Source: Dermatemys mawii (lineage: Eukaryota; Chordata; Testudines; Dermatemydidae). Taken from it: a stretch of DNA of 64,000 bases. The stretch lies in NCBI GenBank assembly GCA_007922305.1, contig ML677326.1:59166870-59230869 (forward strand), in the 5' to 3' direction. Within the stretch, counting starts at the first letter, position 1. Each line of letters opens with the position of its first letter. Of the stretch, positions 1 through 11,900 are shown in pieces. A model generated the notes under the pieces. It saw nothing but the letters and a program-made list of their open reading frames with translations. It was not told where the DNA came from and ran no database searches. Position numbers and translations under genes: made by a program.

Positions 1-795
1 TAGGCCCCACAGTCGCAGAACTCCCCCTCGTCCCGCATCCTCCTCCTGGTGGTATAGATGGTGAGCTTAGCCAGGGCCAGGAGGAGGTTGACGAGGAGGT
101 CGCGCGACTTTGTGGGGCCACGGATAGGGAGTGCGAATATAAAAAGGTGCGGGGAGAAGTGCAGCCAGAACCTTAGCAGGAGGTTCTGGAGGAGCCGGAA
201 AAGGGGCTGCAACCTGGCGCACTCGAGGTAGGCGTGCGCCAGGGTCTGCCTCACGCCGCAAAAGGGACAGTCTGGGGGCGTGGGGGTGAACCGCGCCAGG
301 TACACGCCCGTGCTCACGGCCCCGTGAAGAAGCCGCCAACTAATATCCCCGGCGGGCCATGGGATCAAGGTGGAATAGAGGCTGGCCCACCGGGGCCGCT
401 CACCCTCTCTCGGTGGGAAGTAGTCCCACCACTTGGTGTCGGGGCGGGACGCGAGGGTGAGGAAATGAAGAGTGTGGAGCACGAGCGCGTAGAGATGGTC
501 CCTGGACGCGGTGCGGAACGAGACTGGCTGCAGGGCATGCAGCCGGCTCGAGGTATAAGAATGGAGAGGCCGGGAGGGTTCGCGAAGCAAGGGCCTGAGT
601 GCCAATTCCGGAGGGCCCGGGGTGAGGGGTGGGCGAGGAGAACCCTCTCGCAGGGCCCGCCGCAGGAAGGCGAGAGAGACGGGAGACAGGGCGTCCCCCA
701 CCTCCCGGAGTAAGCGCAAGGGGGTCACGACGGCGGAGAGCCCCATGCGATGAGCGAGCACACGGGGATCCACCCAGTCCCAATTCTGAGCCGAC
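1..795 (-). mobile_element. LINE 3' fragment (Tx1/L1-like reverse-transcriptase C-terminal region), cut by window edge
   Basis: Read on the minus strand, one frame stays open from about 795 to position 1 and continues past the edge. It contains a C-x2-C ... H-x4-C zinc-binding pattern (CPFCG near 253-273, then H and C of HAYLEC) of the kind found in the zf-RVT region after the reverse transcriptase domain of non-LTR retrotransposons. Upstream are Trp-rich stretches (QNWDWVDPRV, KWWDYFP) typical of this part of turtle Tx1-like LINE proteins as I recall them. The reverse transcriptase and endonuclease domains are absent, so the copy looks 5'-truncated at about 795, where GC-rich sequence changes to AT-rich. 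The clade is assigned by memory of similar proteins, and L1-like is the alternative. The lack of stops suggests a fairly young insertion. Confidence 0.6.
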
Positions 796-2289
796 CTCCA
801 GTTTGAACTGCTTGAGTGACCTACAGGGGAATGCATATGTAAAAATCACTTGAAGAAAAGTTATCTATCTTTCCTTACGTGTTCTTTGAGAGATGCTGCA
901 CATGTCCATTCAAGTCTTTCTGGTTGGAAAGAACTGACGGGGGCAGCATAGCCCTTTATATCTGGGTGCAGTGGTGTGAGGCATCAGAGGGCACTTACAC
1001 ATCCCTGATGGGTACTGCTGAGGGGAAAAAAAATTCTGACAACTGTACATGAGGAGCACACCCACCTACAATGAAATGGACATGTGCAACATCTCAAACA
1101 ACCGTTAAGGAAACGTATGCAACCATTCCTTACAAAAGCTTAACATGACTCTGTCTCCCCCTCACTTTTGTGCATATTTAAATTGTGACCTTACTGCTGC
1201 TTTGATTTAGGGTTTTTTCCATTTAGTTTCCTTCGTTGGGGTGGAGGGAAAGGAGAGAGATCCATTAATAATGTCATAGCATTCCTATAGCTCTAAATCA
1301 GACTTAAGAGGTCCACTCCTCATCAAAAGTAATGGAATGAGGAGGGATAAAACTTGGAATTACAGGATCCACATAGCAGTTTATACCAAAGTTACTACTC
1401 CGTAATAATTATTCCAGATGGGCATTTTGATAAGCTTCCAAGTGTAGACAAGCCTTAGTAGACTACTTGGATACCCTTGCTTTTTTCCTTTTTCAGTTTA
1501 CCCTAAGCATGGAGAGCTTTCTATAAGATTCGGGGGGAGGATGTTTGTTTGTTTTTTGAGGAGAAATGGTTGATGCTGTGAACGTCAGTCTGATTATAGT
1601 GAAATAGTTTTGCTACAATTTCAGTTGGAGGGACAAATTCTGCTTTCAGTTACATATGTATACAAACCTCCTAAAGATAACTGAACTGGATTGTAATAGA
1701 ATTATAATTTAATTTGCAGAACCTTCATTGATTATGCCTAAGCAAGAGAGAACCCTGACTGATTCAATCTGGGCCCTGACAGTTTGCAGGACTGACAATT
1801 AAAAAAACCAAATCCCATCTTATTAACTTCTGAACTGAGCAAATTTGGTCTAGAATTAGTAAGACAAATGAAAACCCATTTTATTATTTTACAATCACCC
1901 AAAACTAAAACCTTTTTATGAAAGTCATGAATATTTGAACACAAGAAGTTATTCTGGAAGCCTAAATACAACTTTAACTGCAGTTTTCACTCCCAGCAAA
2001 AGTTAACATATACCATTCCACTACCAAAAAAGCTATAATAGAGACAGAGTAGCATAAGATCATGTAACTTTCTATACATCACTGTTGTTTATAAAACTTT
2101 CAAACAATATCATCTTGCATCAGTTGACTCCTTGATAATCTGGGCTCTTTCCTCCACTCTGGAGAAGAATGGGATATCTACCAGCAGATAAGCCAATTCT
2201 TCCATTCCATAAAAGAAAATATGCCTTCAGTTTGTAGAAAGAAATTATTGTGAGAAGGTCCACAACTGTTCTAATGATTTTGAACTCTT
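796..2289. other. Intergenic, nothing recognised
   Basis: AT-rich single-copy-looking sequence with no convincing reading frame, inverted repeat or repeat family that I can name. Being 3' of the minus-strand TRIM gene it may include part of its 3' UTR; a TTTATT at 1880-1885 would be AATAAA on the minus strand, but I cannot show that it is used. Confidence 0.4.
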
Positions 2290-2395
2290 GGTTGTTAAGT
2301 TCAATGTGTGGGTACTGGGTGGAGTCGGTGGCCTAAGATATACAGGAACTCAGACTGGATGATCTGATGGTCCCTTCTGTTCTTAAACTGTAGGA
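2290..2395 (+). repeat. L3/CR1-type LINE 3' tail
   Basis: The words ACTGGATGATCTGATGGTCC followed by CTTCTG and a short A-rich end match the conserved 3' UTR end of ancient CR1/L3 LINEs in amniotes. The same words recur, slightly changed, at about 57700-57750. Only about 100 bases remain, with no coding sequence. Confidence 0.55.
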
Positions 2396-2501
2396 TTAAA
2401 CCAACAGGTCTTCAGTCCATTACTAGACGTGAAGATGACCATTTTAAGATAAAATAAATACATTCAGAAAAACAGGATTTTTTTAAAATGTCTTGATTTC
2501 A

Positions 2502-3926
2502 TTATTCCCAGTCTGTAACCGGTCGGATTATCAGAGGAGTTGTATGAACTCCGGGATAGAAAAAAGGCCTGAGTTTCTCTGTAAAAGTTTCAGTGAAAGT
2601 GTAGATGTGAGAATGGTCATTCAGATTGTAAAATGAAATCTCTCCCAGTTCATAATCCAGGAAAATCCCAATTTGTTTAGGCTTCACTCTCAACTGTAAA
2701 GGTGTGGGACTGGAAGTAAGAGCTGTGTAAACATCTTTATTCCACAACCTGAGTCTCCAATATCCATCCTCAGGTGATGGTGTAATCTTCCCTTTCCTAG
2801 TCACAGAGTCTTTACAAACTCCCAAAGTCCACTGAGTCTTGTCTCCCACCTCCACCTCCCAGTAATGTCTTCCTGAGACAAATCCTTCCGAGCCCAGAAC
2901 AAATGGGTAATAAGTAAATCTCTCAGGATTGTCAGGCAGATCCTGCTTGGTCTCTCCGAACCTCACACTTTTGCGGTCTTCAGACAGTATAAGGTTAGGA
3001 TGAGCTGTTCTGGGATCCAGAGTTACTTCTGCTTTGAATTTCTTTATCATTTTCTTCAGGGCAAAGTGCTGCAGTGGAAAACTGCAACTGTCCTTCTTCA
3101 GCTCAGTGGAGATGGCCTTGGGGATCTTGATGTTTTCACACCTGTTCAGGATGCTCCTTATGCCCTTCAGTAGATCAATAGCTGGCTGCTGGCACCTCTC
3201 CTCAATCTCTGTGATGAGTTTACTGAGGCTGGTGCTGTGGTCAGCCAGCTTGGAAGCATTCTCACTCAGCCTCTGCAGAATCTCCTTCTCCTCGTCCTCC
3301 AGCCGCCGAAGCACGGCCTGCTGCTCCTCCTGCAGGAACTGGTGCAGCCTCTCAAACTCGGATGCAATTTTCTGCCGTCGGCTCTCAACTTTCTCCCTCA
3401 GCTCAGCCGGCTTCTTCTGCTCACTGGAGAGGAATTTACGAGCGTCTTCTACCTGCCTCTTCAGGGGACCCAGGTAGGCACGCAGCTTCTTTTTATGGGC
3501 CAGGGCGGCCCTGTCCAGGGGACCCACGGCATGGTCACGGTGGTGGTAGGAGATGCGGCAGGCGAGGCAAACGGCCTCCTGGTCCTTCTCGCAGAAGAGG
3601 CTGAGGACCTGTTGGTGTTTGTGGCAGAGAACCCTGGCGGCGTCGGGGCGGGGGCGCCGGTGGCGCTGGCTGCGCTTGGCACGGAGCTGTCGGGCGATCT
3701 CGGCCACGTTGCCCAGCTGGCGGTTGGTTCGGAAGCAGCGGAGGTGGAAGCGCCGGCGGCAGACGGGGCAGGGGAAGTGGCCTTCCAGCTCCTCCCAGCA
3801 GCGGGAGATGCAGCCCCGGCAGAAGTTGTGGCCGCAGTCAATGGTGACCGGGTCACTCAGGTAGTCCAGGCAGATGGAGCAGCTGGCCTCCACCTGCAGG
3901 CTCTCCAGGGCCTGGGCCGTTGCCAT
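2502..3926 (-). CDS. TRIM75: TRIM60/61/75-type E3 ubiquitin ligase, single coding exon, intact
   Basis: A 474-residue tripartite-motif protein in one uninterrupted exon. The RING finger has all ligands of the C3HC4 pattern (C16, C19, C31, H33, C36, C39, C53, C56). A type-2 B-box follows with C101, H104, C112, D115, C120, C123, H129 and H132, then a charged coiled coil at about 140-270 and a PRY-SPRY domain at 301-474 (LDP, WEVEV at 356-360, LDYE at 423-426). TRIM proteins of this layout are cytoplasmic RING E3 ligases that dimerise through the coiled coil and bind targets with SPRY. The N-terminus (LQxEAxCSICLDYLSDPVTI) is closest to TRIM75 as I recall it, while parts of the SPRY (GRHYWEVEVG, IFLDYELG) also resemble TRIM60. 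A single coding exon is usual for this clade. Which of TRIM60, TRIM61 or TRIM75 is the ortholog is unresolved. ATG at 3926 and TAA at 2504-2502 are clear. APELA as the next gene supports the assignment. Confidence 0.9.
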   Translation of the reverse strand: MATAQALESLQVEASCSICLDYLSDPVTIDCGHNFCRGCISRCWEELEGHFPCPVCRRRFHLRCFRTNRQLGNVAEIARQLRAKRSQRHRRPRPDAARVLCHKHQQVLSLFCEKDQEAVCLACRISYHHRDHAVGPLDRAALAHKKKLRAYLGPLKRQVEDARKFLSSEQKKPAELREKVESRRQKIASEFERLHQFLQEEQQAVLRRLEDEEKEILQRLSENASKLADHSTSLSKLITEIEERCQQPAIDLLKGIRSILNRCENIKIPKAISTELKKDSCSFPLQHFALKKMIKKFKAEVTLDPRTAHPNLILSEDRKSVRFGETKQDLPDNPERFTYYPFVLGSEGFVSGRHYWEVEVGDKTQWTLGVCKDSVTRKGKITPSPEDGYWRLRLWNKDVYTALTSSPTPLQLRVKPKQIGIFLDYELGEISFYNLNDHSHIYTFTETFTEKLRPFFYPGVHTTPLIIRPVTDWE

Positions 3927-4129
3927 GCTCAGCCCCGCCCAGCGCCCGCGCGCTCACCAACGGCCTCCAGACCAACAGTTCGAGCGACAGGCGCTGCCAC
4001 GTGACGCTGCCAGCGGGGGGTCCAGTCGCGGACTCTCCAGGGTTTAGCTCGCGGCGGCGCCGCTCACGTCTGCCTGGGCCCAACACCTCTCCCTTCCCCT
4101 CCCCCCCGCGGAGACGCTGCGGCCCGCAG

Positions 4130-4251
4130 CCAATGAGAAGAGGACTTTCCACCCCTGCATCCACGTGGGCCTCGGCCCTGTATCCAATCACAATGGAGAG
4201 CGACTCCGGTTAAGGGACTTTCTTCCCGCCCCTCGCTTTCCCTCAGCCAAT
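4130..4251 (+). promoter_or_regulatory. Three CCAAT boxes
   Basis: CCAAT occurs at 4130-4134, 4184-4188 and 4247-4251, all in the same orientation and 54-63 bases apart, within the CpG island. Spaced CCAAT boxes are the usual binding arrangement of NF-Y in TATA-less promoters. They lie 200-330 bases upstream of the TRIM ATG. Confidence 0.55.
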
Positions 4252-4460
4252 CAGACGAGAGTTACCCCTTCCTCCATGGCTCCCAAACGCAGCGGAAGAT
4301 GTCAAAGGCGGAGAAGAGCCTAGCTGAGCCTTCGCGACAGCTCTGAATAACGTTCCTCTCCGCTCGGGACTGGGACGGAGCCGCCCGTCACGGGGACTCC
4401 CCAGCCGCGCGGCTTTCCACGGGGAGGAGATTACAACGGTGACCCTTCCGTGCGCCGGAG

Positions 4461-4480
4461 ACTACAGGTCCCGGCATGCA
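4461..4480 (+). promoter_or_regulatory. ZNF143 (SBS)-type motif
   Basis: ACTACAGGTCCCGGCATGCA matches the long ZNF143/STAF consensus form ACTACAnnTCCCrnnnTGC at nearly every fixed position. The motif is typical of CpG-island promoters, often bidirectional ones. Confidence 0.6.
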
Positions 4481-4515
4481 ACGGGCACAAGAGGGCGGGC
4501 CCATGGCCGAGCATT

Positions 4516-4534
4516 GCCTGTTGGGAGCTGTAGT
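4516..4534 (-). promoter_or_regulatory. Second ZNF143-type motif, opposite strand
   Basis: On the minus strand this reads ACTACAGCTCCCAACAGGC, the same consensus as at 4461-4480 in the opposite orientation, 36 bases away. A paired, inverted arrangement is unlikely by chance and supports a real promoter here. Confidence 0.55.
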
Positions 4535-5045
4535 CTCAGTCACGTTACGTTACGTTCTGCTGCCTCCCGCAGGTCGCTGCTTGATTGTTCCTGAGCAGGT
4601 TCCGGCCGCGAATTGAGCCTGCGCAGTAACCTCGACGGGAACGGGCTGCCCCGGCGCTGCCGGGCGTGGGGCTAGATGGCGGGCAGAGGGTAGAAGTCGG
4701 GACTTGGGGATAAGTGACCCCACCTGGCGGGGCGAGCTGGCTGCGTGGTTGCAAACATAGCAGGATGGGGCGTGTTACCCCAGCAGACTAGGGCTGTACA
4801 GCTCAGCACCGCGTGCCTACAGCAGGTAGCTCGTCCCTGTCGGAGTGAGGTCGGAGCTGTTCAAGGAGCCCAGCGGAGTGGTTTACTCCATTCTCCCTCC
4901 CCGTCCAGACAGTATCACAGCTATACACGGTGTTCGTGTTTACACGGGAATCCCGTATCCGTTTCTATGGCAGGGTAAAGTCTCCTCGCAATTCCCAAGT
5001 GCGGCAGAGCATTTTTTCCTTTTTAAAACATTTCTTCCTCTTAGC

Positions 5046-5386
5046 CAGGGGTTGGCATCTTTCGGCAGTGATGTGCCGGCTCTTCACTTCCTCACTGTCA
5101 TTTAAAGTTTCGCGTGATGTTCCAGTAATACATTTTAATGTTTTTAGAAGGTCTCTTTCTATAAGTCTTTCTATAAGTCTATAAGTCTGTGATATAGAAC
5201 TAAACTATTGTTGTATATAATGTAAATAAGGCTTTTAAAATGTTTAAGAAGCTTCATTTAAAATTAAATTAAAATGCAGAGCCTCCCTCCCCCCAGATCA
5301 GTGTCTAGGACCCAGCAGTGTGACTGCCACTGAAAATCAGCTCCTGTGATCCCTTTGACACGCATGCCCTACATTGCCTACCCCTG
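5046..5386. mobile_element. hAT-type non-autonomous element with imperfect 8-bp target duplication
   Basis: The ends are CAGGGGTTGGCA on the left and the inverse of CAGGGGTAGGCA on the right. They are flanked by CTCTTAGC (5038-5045) and CTCTCAGC (5387-5394), an 8-bp duplication with one transition, the size made by hAT transposases. The 341-bp interior has no coding capacity; near 5156-5190 it carries a short TCTATAAG tandem repeat. The copy is old. Confidence 0.75.
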
Positions 5387-5582
5387 CTCTCAGCACTTCT
5401 TCATCATTTATGTTTGTTACTATTGGATGGCTGTAATTGTGTACAGGTTTAGTAAGAATACTTACTGGGGTTACGGGGAGCTTCAGCAATCACATTTGAC
5501 AGTATTTCTGGTATAACACTTCCTGTTTATATTACTATATTAGTTTTTAATTCTAAATGTTTGGGGGTTTTTCCCCATATGT

Positions 5583-6600
5583 GATGGGTTGCCCTCTCTT
5601 CTGGGATGCCACCTGGTGTACTGGGGTTACACATACACTCTCACTCTCTTCCCAGCTTGCCCAGCACTCAAGTGTCCTTACGGTCTAGAATGTAACCCCC
5701 AAATTATATTGTCTTGCGATGTGTAGAGCTCTATTCAGCATAAATTCATAAAACTTGCTCCCTTCGTCAATTTGGAGGATGATATGCACAGTTTGTCCCC
5801 CTACCCCATTTATGAATTACACAAATTAGTTGTAGAATAAAAAAGTTTAACTACAAAAGGTAGATTTTAAGTTGTTATAAGGCATAGCAAACAACAAAGC
5901 AGATTACTGAGCCTATAAAACAAAATACGCAGAGTGAGCTTGTTACACTCAATTAAGTGGTTAATAGTAGCAAATTCTCACCCTGCATGTTTGTTTTATA
6001 CAGGTTGCAGAGTTTCTCAAAGGTAAACTGTGCTGCTTGCAGCTTAAATCTCCAGGTATTCCTTTCACAGGCTAGACCTTTTCCACCTGGGCTTAGCCCC
6101 TGCCTCCTGCTTTGTTCCTTTGGGTGTTTTCAGTTTTTCTTCTTGGGTAGAGAGGCAGTGGAGAAGAACCAAGATTAGCTCACTTCCCAGTCTTAAATAG
6201 GATTTGCAGATGGTGGAAATCCTTTGTTTCCCAGTTTGACACCCCCGCCCCCTTCTTAATGGAAAAACAGTAAAAGTCCAAGATGGTGTCCAGTATTAGA
6301 TGCCATGCTCTGACCCTGCACTATTAAAGAAGCATCACTGGAAACTTCTCAGGAAGGAAGGAAATTACATCTTCAAAGTCCTATTGGCCTTCTGAATGGC
6401 ACATCCAGGCTGATTGCTTACTGTCTGGTAGGCATTCCCCAAGTGTAAACACAGTTGTAAATTGTTACATAGTCAATATTCATAACTTCAGATACAGAAA
6501 TGATACGTGCATACAAATAGGATAATCATACTCAGTTAATAATAACCTTTCCAATGATACCTTACATGACCCATCTGGAAAAAACATATCTTAGTTATAC
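5583..6600 (-). repeat. LTR-like dispersed repeat, probably minus orientation
   Basis: This stretch shares blocks with 37915-39010: the end around 6505-6580 (GGATAATCATACTCAGT, then CCTTACATGACCC) resembles 38875-38940 (GCATAATCATAATCAGTAG, then CCTTATATGACCCCC), and both have an A-rich block with a possible minus-strand poly(A) signal earlier. I recall similar sequence as an LTR in turtle genomes, but I cannot define TG/CA ends, a primer-binding site or gag-pol reading frames, so the class is inferred. A solo LTR or LTR fragment is the likeliest reading. Confidence 0.35.
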
Positions 6601-8926
6601 TATATTCATATCATAAGCATATGTCTATGAAGAATATGGGGTATAGCATCATCTAGATGCTTTTGAAAATTCCACTAGTTGCCTAAATACCTTTAAAGAT
6701 TTGGCTCTAAGGACACTACACTGTTTTGTATAAAATCTTTCTCAAAGGAATTTTATACTGTAATTTTTATTAAATATAGATCTAAAACCCCAAGATAAAT
6801 TGGCAACCATAAGAATTAAAAAATCATGAGTTATACACCTGATGAAAGTTATGAAATTAAAAAAATTAATACATTTTTCTTTTAATTTGCCTTTTTGTTT
6901 CTGAGCCTTATGGTACATCAACTTCATACTTCTGTTACCTCTCCCGAAGAATTCGTACACTTAGAACAGTTGTAAATTCCTACAATAGTTAATATCATTT
7001 TGGGTATCTGGGAATGTGATTCCACCCCCTGCCCCTTTTGTCAGTTGAGCAGGGGAACTAGTTTTAAGCACAATGTACTACCCAAATGAGCCACATGATA
7101 GAAGAATTATTTTAAAAATATTCTTTTGTCTGGTGTTCTTCAGTGAAAGGGGAAACTCCACCTTTCCCCATCCACTAGCACAAACCTGGATGATTTTCTG
7201 AAAGTATAAAACAAGATGTTTGGTCATTTTTAGTTTGGCCACCAAATCCTCTTTTCCCTTGCTAAAAATACAAATGTGACCAAAAATGAGGGACTAAAAA
7301 GAAAACGGTCTAAAATACTGTAGTGGAGAAATACTAATTATACTGAATCATTGCTTTATAAACTCCACAGCTCCTGACTTTGATGCTGAATCAGCTGGTC
7401 CATTTTTTCTTGTTTCTGGTGTATTTTACATTTAGATAGAACTCTTCTTTCCAGAATTCTCTGTTCATTTGAACTATCCACTGCTCATTTCATTTGCTAT
7501 TGAAGTGCAGGCAGTTTTGGGACCAGACATGCCAGCTGTTTAACAGTGCACAATTAAAAACACAGAAAGTATTTGGTTAGGCAGAATGTCAGTAGAGTTT
7601 ATTCATAAAAGCCAAGTGAACACCTGTGCTCTTGTGAAACATGCACTAGGATAATTAATGACTGCAGTGGTTATGCTCTGGCAACCTCCAACAAAAAAGT
7701 ATAGGAGCATAGTTTCCATGCATAGACATGGGCAAGAATGGCATCTAATGAATTACAAATACCACTTCCTGTTATACTTTACTTGTTACTTAGAAATCTC
7801 CTAACTATTTAGCCCAACTTTACTTGGCATGATCCTGCCAGCACTTAGGCATGAGTAATTTTATGCACATCAGTAGCTCCAGAACTTGTCGGCACTAGTT
7901 TTGTGTATACAGCTATTTACATGCATAAATGTTTGCAGGTCTGAGGCCTTAGATTGTGGTATCTGTAGGATCACAGCTAGAACAGTATGAGCATAAATAT
8001 TAAGAACTAATCATTAACTTCGAAGTGGTGGCTCTGAAGTAAATTACATAGTATGTATTTTGGCTTGCAGTTAATAAAAGCTTTGTGTCTTTCAGGATTT
8101 TTTACAGTTTTTTAAAATGTCTTCGGATTTCTCCAGAACAAAAAACATGCTAAAAGTACATACAAAATCTAGTTGCACCAAAATGTACATATTCTATTAA
8201 TTTTATTGTTTGTTATTTTATTATTGTTTGTATGAGGTATTGCTCAGATATGTTAAGCACTTTCTAAACATCCAACAAAGGATATTCATGCCCAAAGGAG
8301 CTCTCACGTGGCATGCTAGGTAAAGCAAAACAAATTTTCCCCCGGTAAACATTGGTGTACAGTTATTCTTTCTGAATAGTGCATATACTTTTCTGCCTAA
8401 ATATAGTTGTTAATATATGTTGAATATCTCTTGAAATAAACGATCTCTTTCACCAAATCTCTACAGTTTCAAGACTATGTAATCAGCTCAGGACTAACCC
8501 AATTTAATGAACAGTAATCAAGGAATAAAACCATTCAGCTGGCAAGTCTATCAACAGCCTGAGAGTTATGCAAAAAAACACCATCACTACTGGACTTAGC
8601 TAAGCACTTAGGCATTGCTCCTGAATAAAAAGGTATGTTACAATGCTTTTTGTATCAGAATTGTGCTATGGCTGACAAAAAACATTAGTTGATTGCTGTT
8701 ACTAGAAAGAAATAAGAAATATTAGCAGCATTAGTAACAGCAGATCAGTATACAAAATCCTGGTCTGTAGTAGTTTGTGTTTCACTTGCATTATGGAATT
8801 AAAATATTTGAGTTTCGCTTACTAAACCTAGCATTTGTGGTTCAAATTCTTCTGTAGGTTATATTGGGGTAAATGTACTGTGATTCAGAACAGAATTTGT
8901 CTGTGTATAGATTTCGGACATTTGTA
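6601..8926. other. Intergenic, nothing recognised
   Basis: AT-rich sequence with scattered short frames that have no family signature. A 72-residue lysine-rich frame on the minus strand at 6742-6960 is composition noise in my view. No inverted repeat or repeat family could be named. Confidence 0.4.
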
Positions 8927-8947
8927 GTGTGTGTGTGTGTGTGTGTG
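8927..8947. repeat. (GT)n microsatellite
   Basis: About ten uninterrupted GT units. Confidence 0.9.
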
Positions 8948-11900
8948 GAAAAGAAAAGCATTAGCAGACTTTATTCCTCTAGAATTTCCTTTTTCTATAC
9001 TGGAAAGGGAAGAGGTGAATTGTTTTATCATTTGTGAACATAATGCTCTGCTGTTTCTCACCATAGCCTGCTATTTCCTGCTGACCTGGCTTTATGTCAT
9101 TTTGTATTTCACTCTAAATAGCTAATGTAATTTAAAGAGTTGATGAAAGTGAGTTGGAGATAAAAGTTGTTAAATAAATGGTCCCATATAATCTCAGATT
9201 CCTTCTCTTTTTGGGGATATTTATTTAAGTTTCAAAAACGTGCATTTTGACTGTGATAGCCTGAGAACTAAATACTTGTTAGTTAAGGTTTTTTAAAAAT
9301 CAAGTTAGTTTAGTTCCTTAGGTAACTGAGTTGATTTTTCAGCAGCTTCCACTTGTATGTCTGTAACTCTGCAGGTGTACATACACACACAATCTAATCT
9401 TATTAACACCCAGGCAGATGAATAATTTGATTCAGTTTAGTCGGATTACTCATGTGGGTTCGTTGTGTCAGGATTGGGGCCCAAATATCTCCTATGCCTG
9501 TAGGTGATATCAGATTCTCACATGCAAAAGCCCATTAGTCTAAATGGGCTTGCATGTGTATATGCTACACTCTCAGTGAAAGTGCACCTTAAACAAAAAA
9601 CAAACAAAACCACAAAAAAACCCACCACACACTGTATGTAAGTCAAGGGTGATTTGAGGCTCCATTGAATATCAGGCCCGTTAGTCCCAATTCTGCTGTC
9701 ACTAAAGTTCATGGCAAAATTCCTGTTGACTTCAATGGAAGCAGCACTGGACCCTTAATTCTCCTGCATGAGTTACAGGGGCTACTGCCATTTCCCTCCC
9801 CCCCCATTTTAAACTCAAAAGAGCACCACATTGCTATATACTAGTTGTATTCATCCTTTCCAGGAATGAGTTAGTGCTGATTTTGGCTGTTGCTCTGAGT
9901 CTGGAAATAGGACCACTTCTTTTACTGCTGGACTTGCTGCTTGCCCTAAACTAGGGCAGCAACATTTCATTTTATTTGCTGGAAAATATAAGTTTTCAAG
10001 GTCCAGTGCAGTTTATAGGAGAGTTAAAGACTCCCATTTATTTCAGACTTAGAGATGTGGAATCATGTCTGCATCCCAATGTAAATCACATTGTGTTATC
10101 GTATCAAGTGACATGACACAATATAATGCTTTGACTATACTGCCCTATAGGTTAAATTGCAAGAAGTTCATAAATTGTTTCTGTGTATCAACATTACTAG
10201 AATTATTTTAATACTTTCTGAATGCAAAGAAAAATTGGGGAAAAATTCTGCTGAAAATGTAATGTCAAGTGAATAACTGATTTATTTAACTGTCAGAAAT
10301 TGAGTAGGAAAAGTTTTACATTGATCCCTTATAAAATTTACAAAAGAAATTACGTAAATTCTTAATTTTTCTTTAGGTGCAGGACCCTTTACATATTAAG
10401 AATATAACATTAAAAACAAAAATTGTACAAAGTTTATTTAAAATGAGACATTATTGAAGAACGTATTTTTTTACAAAATATACAGCCACATAGGTATTTT
10501 ATAAACATAAATAACCATCGAAGATCATGACCTATGTTTTTACAGTATGCAACATGACTTAAAAACAGAGCTAAGACATTCAGGATTCTTTACAAAAGTC
10601 TAGATAGAATATTTTTGCTTCCTAGGAGAGGTTAGCAGTTAACACTTTTTCTATCCATAAATGAATATGCACTCATAACTGTCTGATAGATACATTTATG
10701 CTTTTCTTAAGATTATAGTAAAGTTAATTGCATAATTATGGCTACATATAAACATCCAATACTACCATAAACATTCAAACCCATATATTTGTCCATCAAA
10801 TGTAACTATTAAATAGTTGTTTATCTTTTACCTTTTTTTCATGTTCTTTACTAGGCATTGTATCTAAATAGAAATATACAGACATATGTGAATGGTAAAT
10901 AATAACTATTAAAATAATAGCTCTTTGAGTGGTATAATGTTTGTCTAATTTTTGGAAATTTTCAAAGGTACAATACTTTGCTGTTACCCACGTGACTGTC
11001 TGTTGGCATGTAGAAAAGACTGACTATCTTTTGATGGCACCGGTGATTTTCCAAAGTTCCTGAAGGGGTCATTTGTGATTCCATTGTTTTTCCCAACTTA
11101 GAGAAATCTGAAACTCCTGTGAAGTTGTTCCAGAAGGAGTCTGATAAGGTTCTGAATGTGGTGGTGGCTTACACATGGACACCTGCACTGATTAGAATGC
11201 TGTATGATCACATCACTTTTTTCTTGACTGGTTTCCTCTTTCATTCTTCTTTCTGTTAGAAAGTATGGTTTGGGAAGGCAAAAATCACACTTGATTTAAA
11301 ATCATTGCACTGTCAGTTCCATTAATCTTTAAAGAGGTTCACGGATATTCAGTAGCTCCCTACATTTTGACACAGAAAAGGTGTATTGACTTTAAAAGAC
11401 CCCACAGTTTGGTTTTATTTGTAATAGTTAGTTACCAGAATTTCATCTCATTATTCTGATTGCATGAATTAGGCACCTTACTTCTGCTGATGTGTGGTTG
11501 CAAGGAGCTGTGAAGTGTGTGGCATTAAAAAAAATCAAATGCATTCTTGACCTCCGGCCCAGGAAGGAATGACTTTCTGCTTATTTAAGTTTCTCTTTCA
11601 CTATGGTGCCACATTCTCAATAGTGTTTTCCTTTGAATTAGAGGACCTGATTACTACAGAAAATCAAGGTTAATCAAACAATGATTTTCTTTGGTGGTTG
11701 GTTTTTTATTTGTACTGGTTGAACAGGGTGTTTGTTGTGGAAGCCAATATCCTTAAATGCAGTGGTCACAGTTTGCTTATTCTGCTTCATTTGAATCAGG
11801 TAAACAGTAGATATTCACGCAGAGTGGCTTCATTTTGTTTAAATCTGTTAAATAAGTAAATCATTCAACAGCCATTGCTGTTTGTGTGGGCTTGGAGGAG

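Larger units (their letters stand above)
3580..4760. promoter_or_regulatory. CpG-rich island over the 5' end of the TRIM gene
   Basis: CG dinucleotides are dense from within the first TRIM codons to about 4760, in a window that is otherwise AT-rich and CpG-poor. The upstream part holds three CCAAT boxes, a CACGTGAC E-box at 3998-4005, a CACGTG at 4162-4167, a GCGGAAG ETS-type core near 4291 and a TGCGCA NRF1-like half site near 4622. This looks like a TATA-less housekeeping-type promoter for the minus-strand TRIM gene. The island extends some 800 bases upstream of the ATG, so it could also start a plus-strand transcript, but I see no coding exon on that side: the ATGGCGGGC near 4676 meets a stop after five codons. 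Confidence 0.7.

Noticed and set aside
3034..4004. Plus-strand frames opposite the TRIM gene
   Set aside because: They mirror the codons of the TRIM gene and have no signature of their own.
4676..4690. ATGGCGGGC start in the CpG island on the plus strand
   Set aside because: It meets a stop after five codons; no coding exon can be supported.
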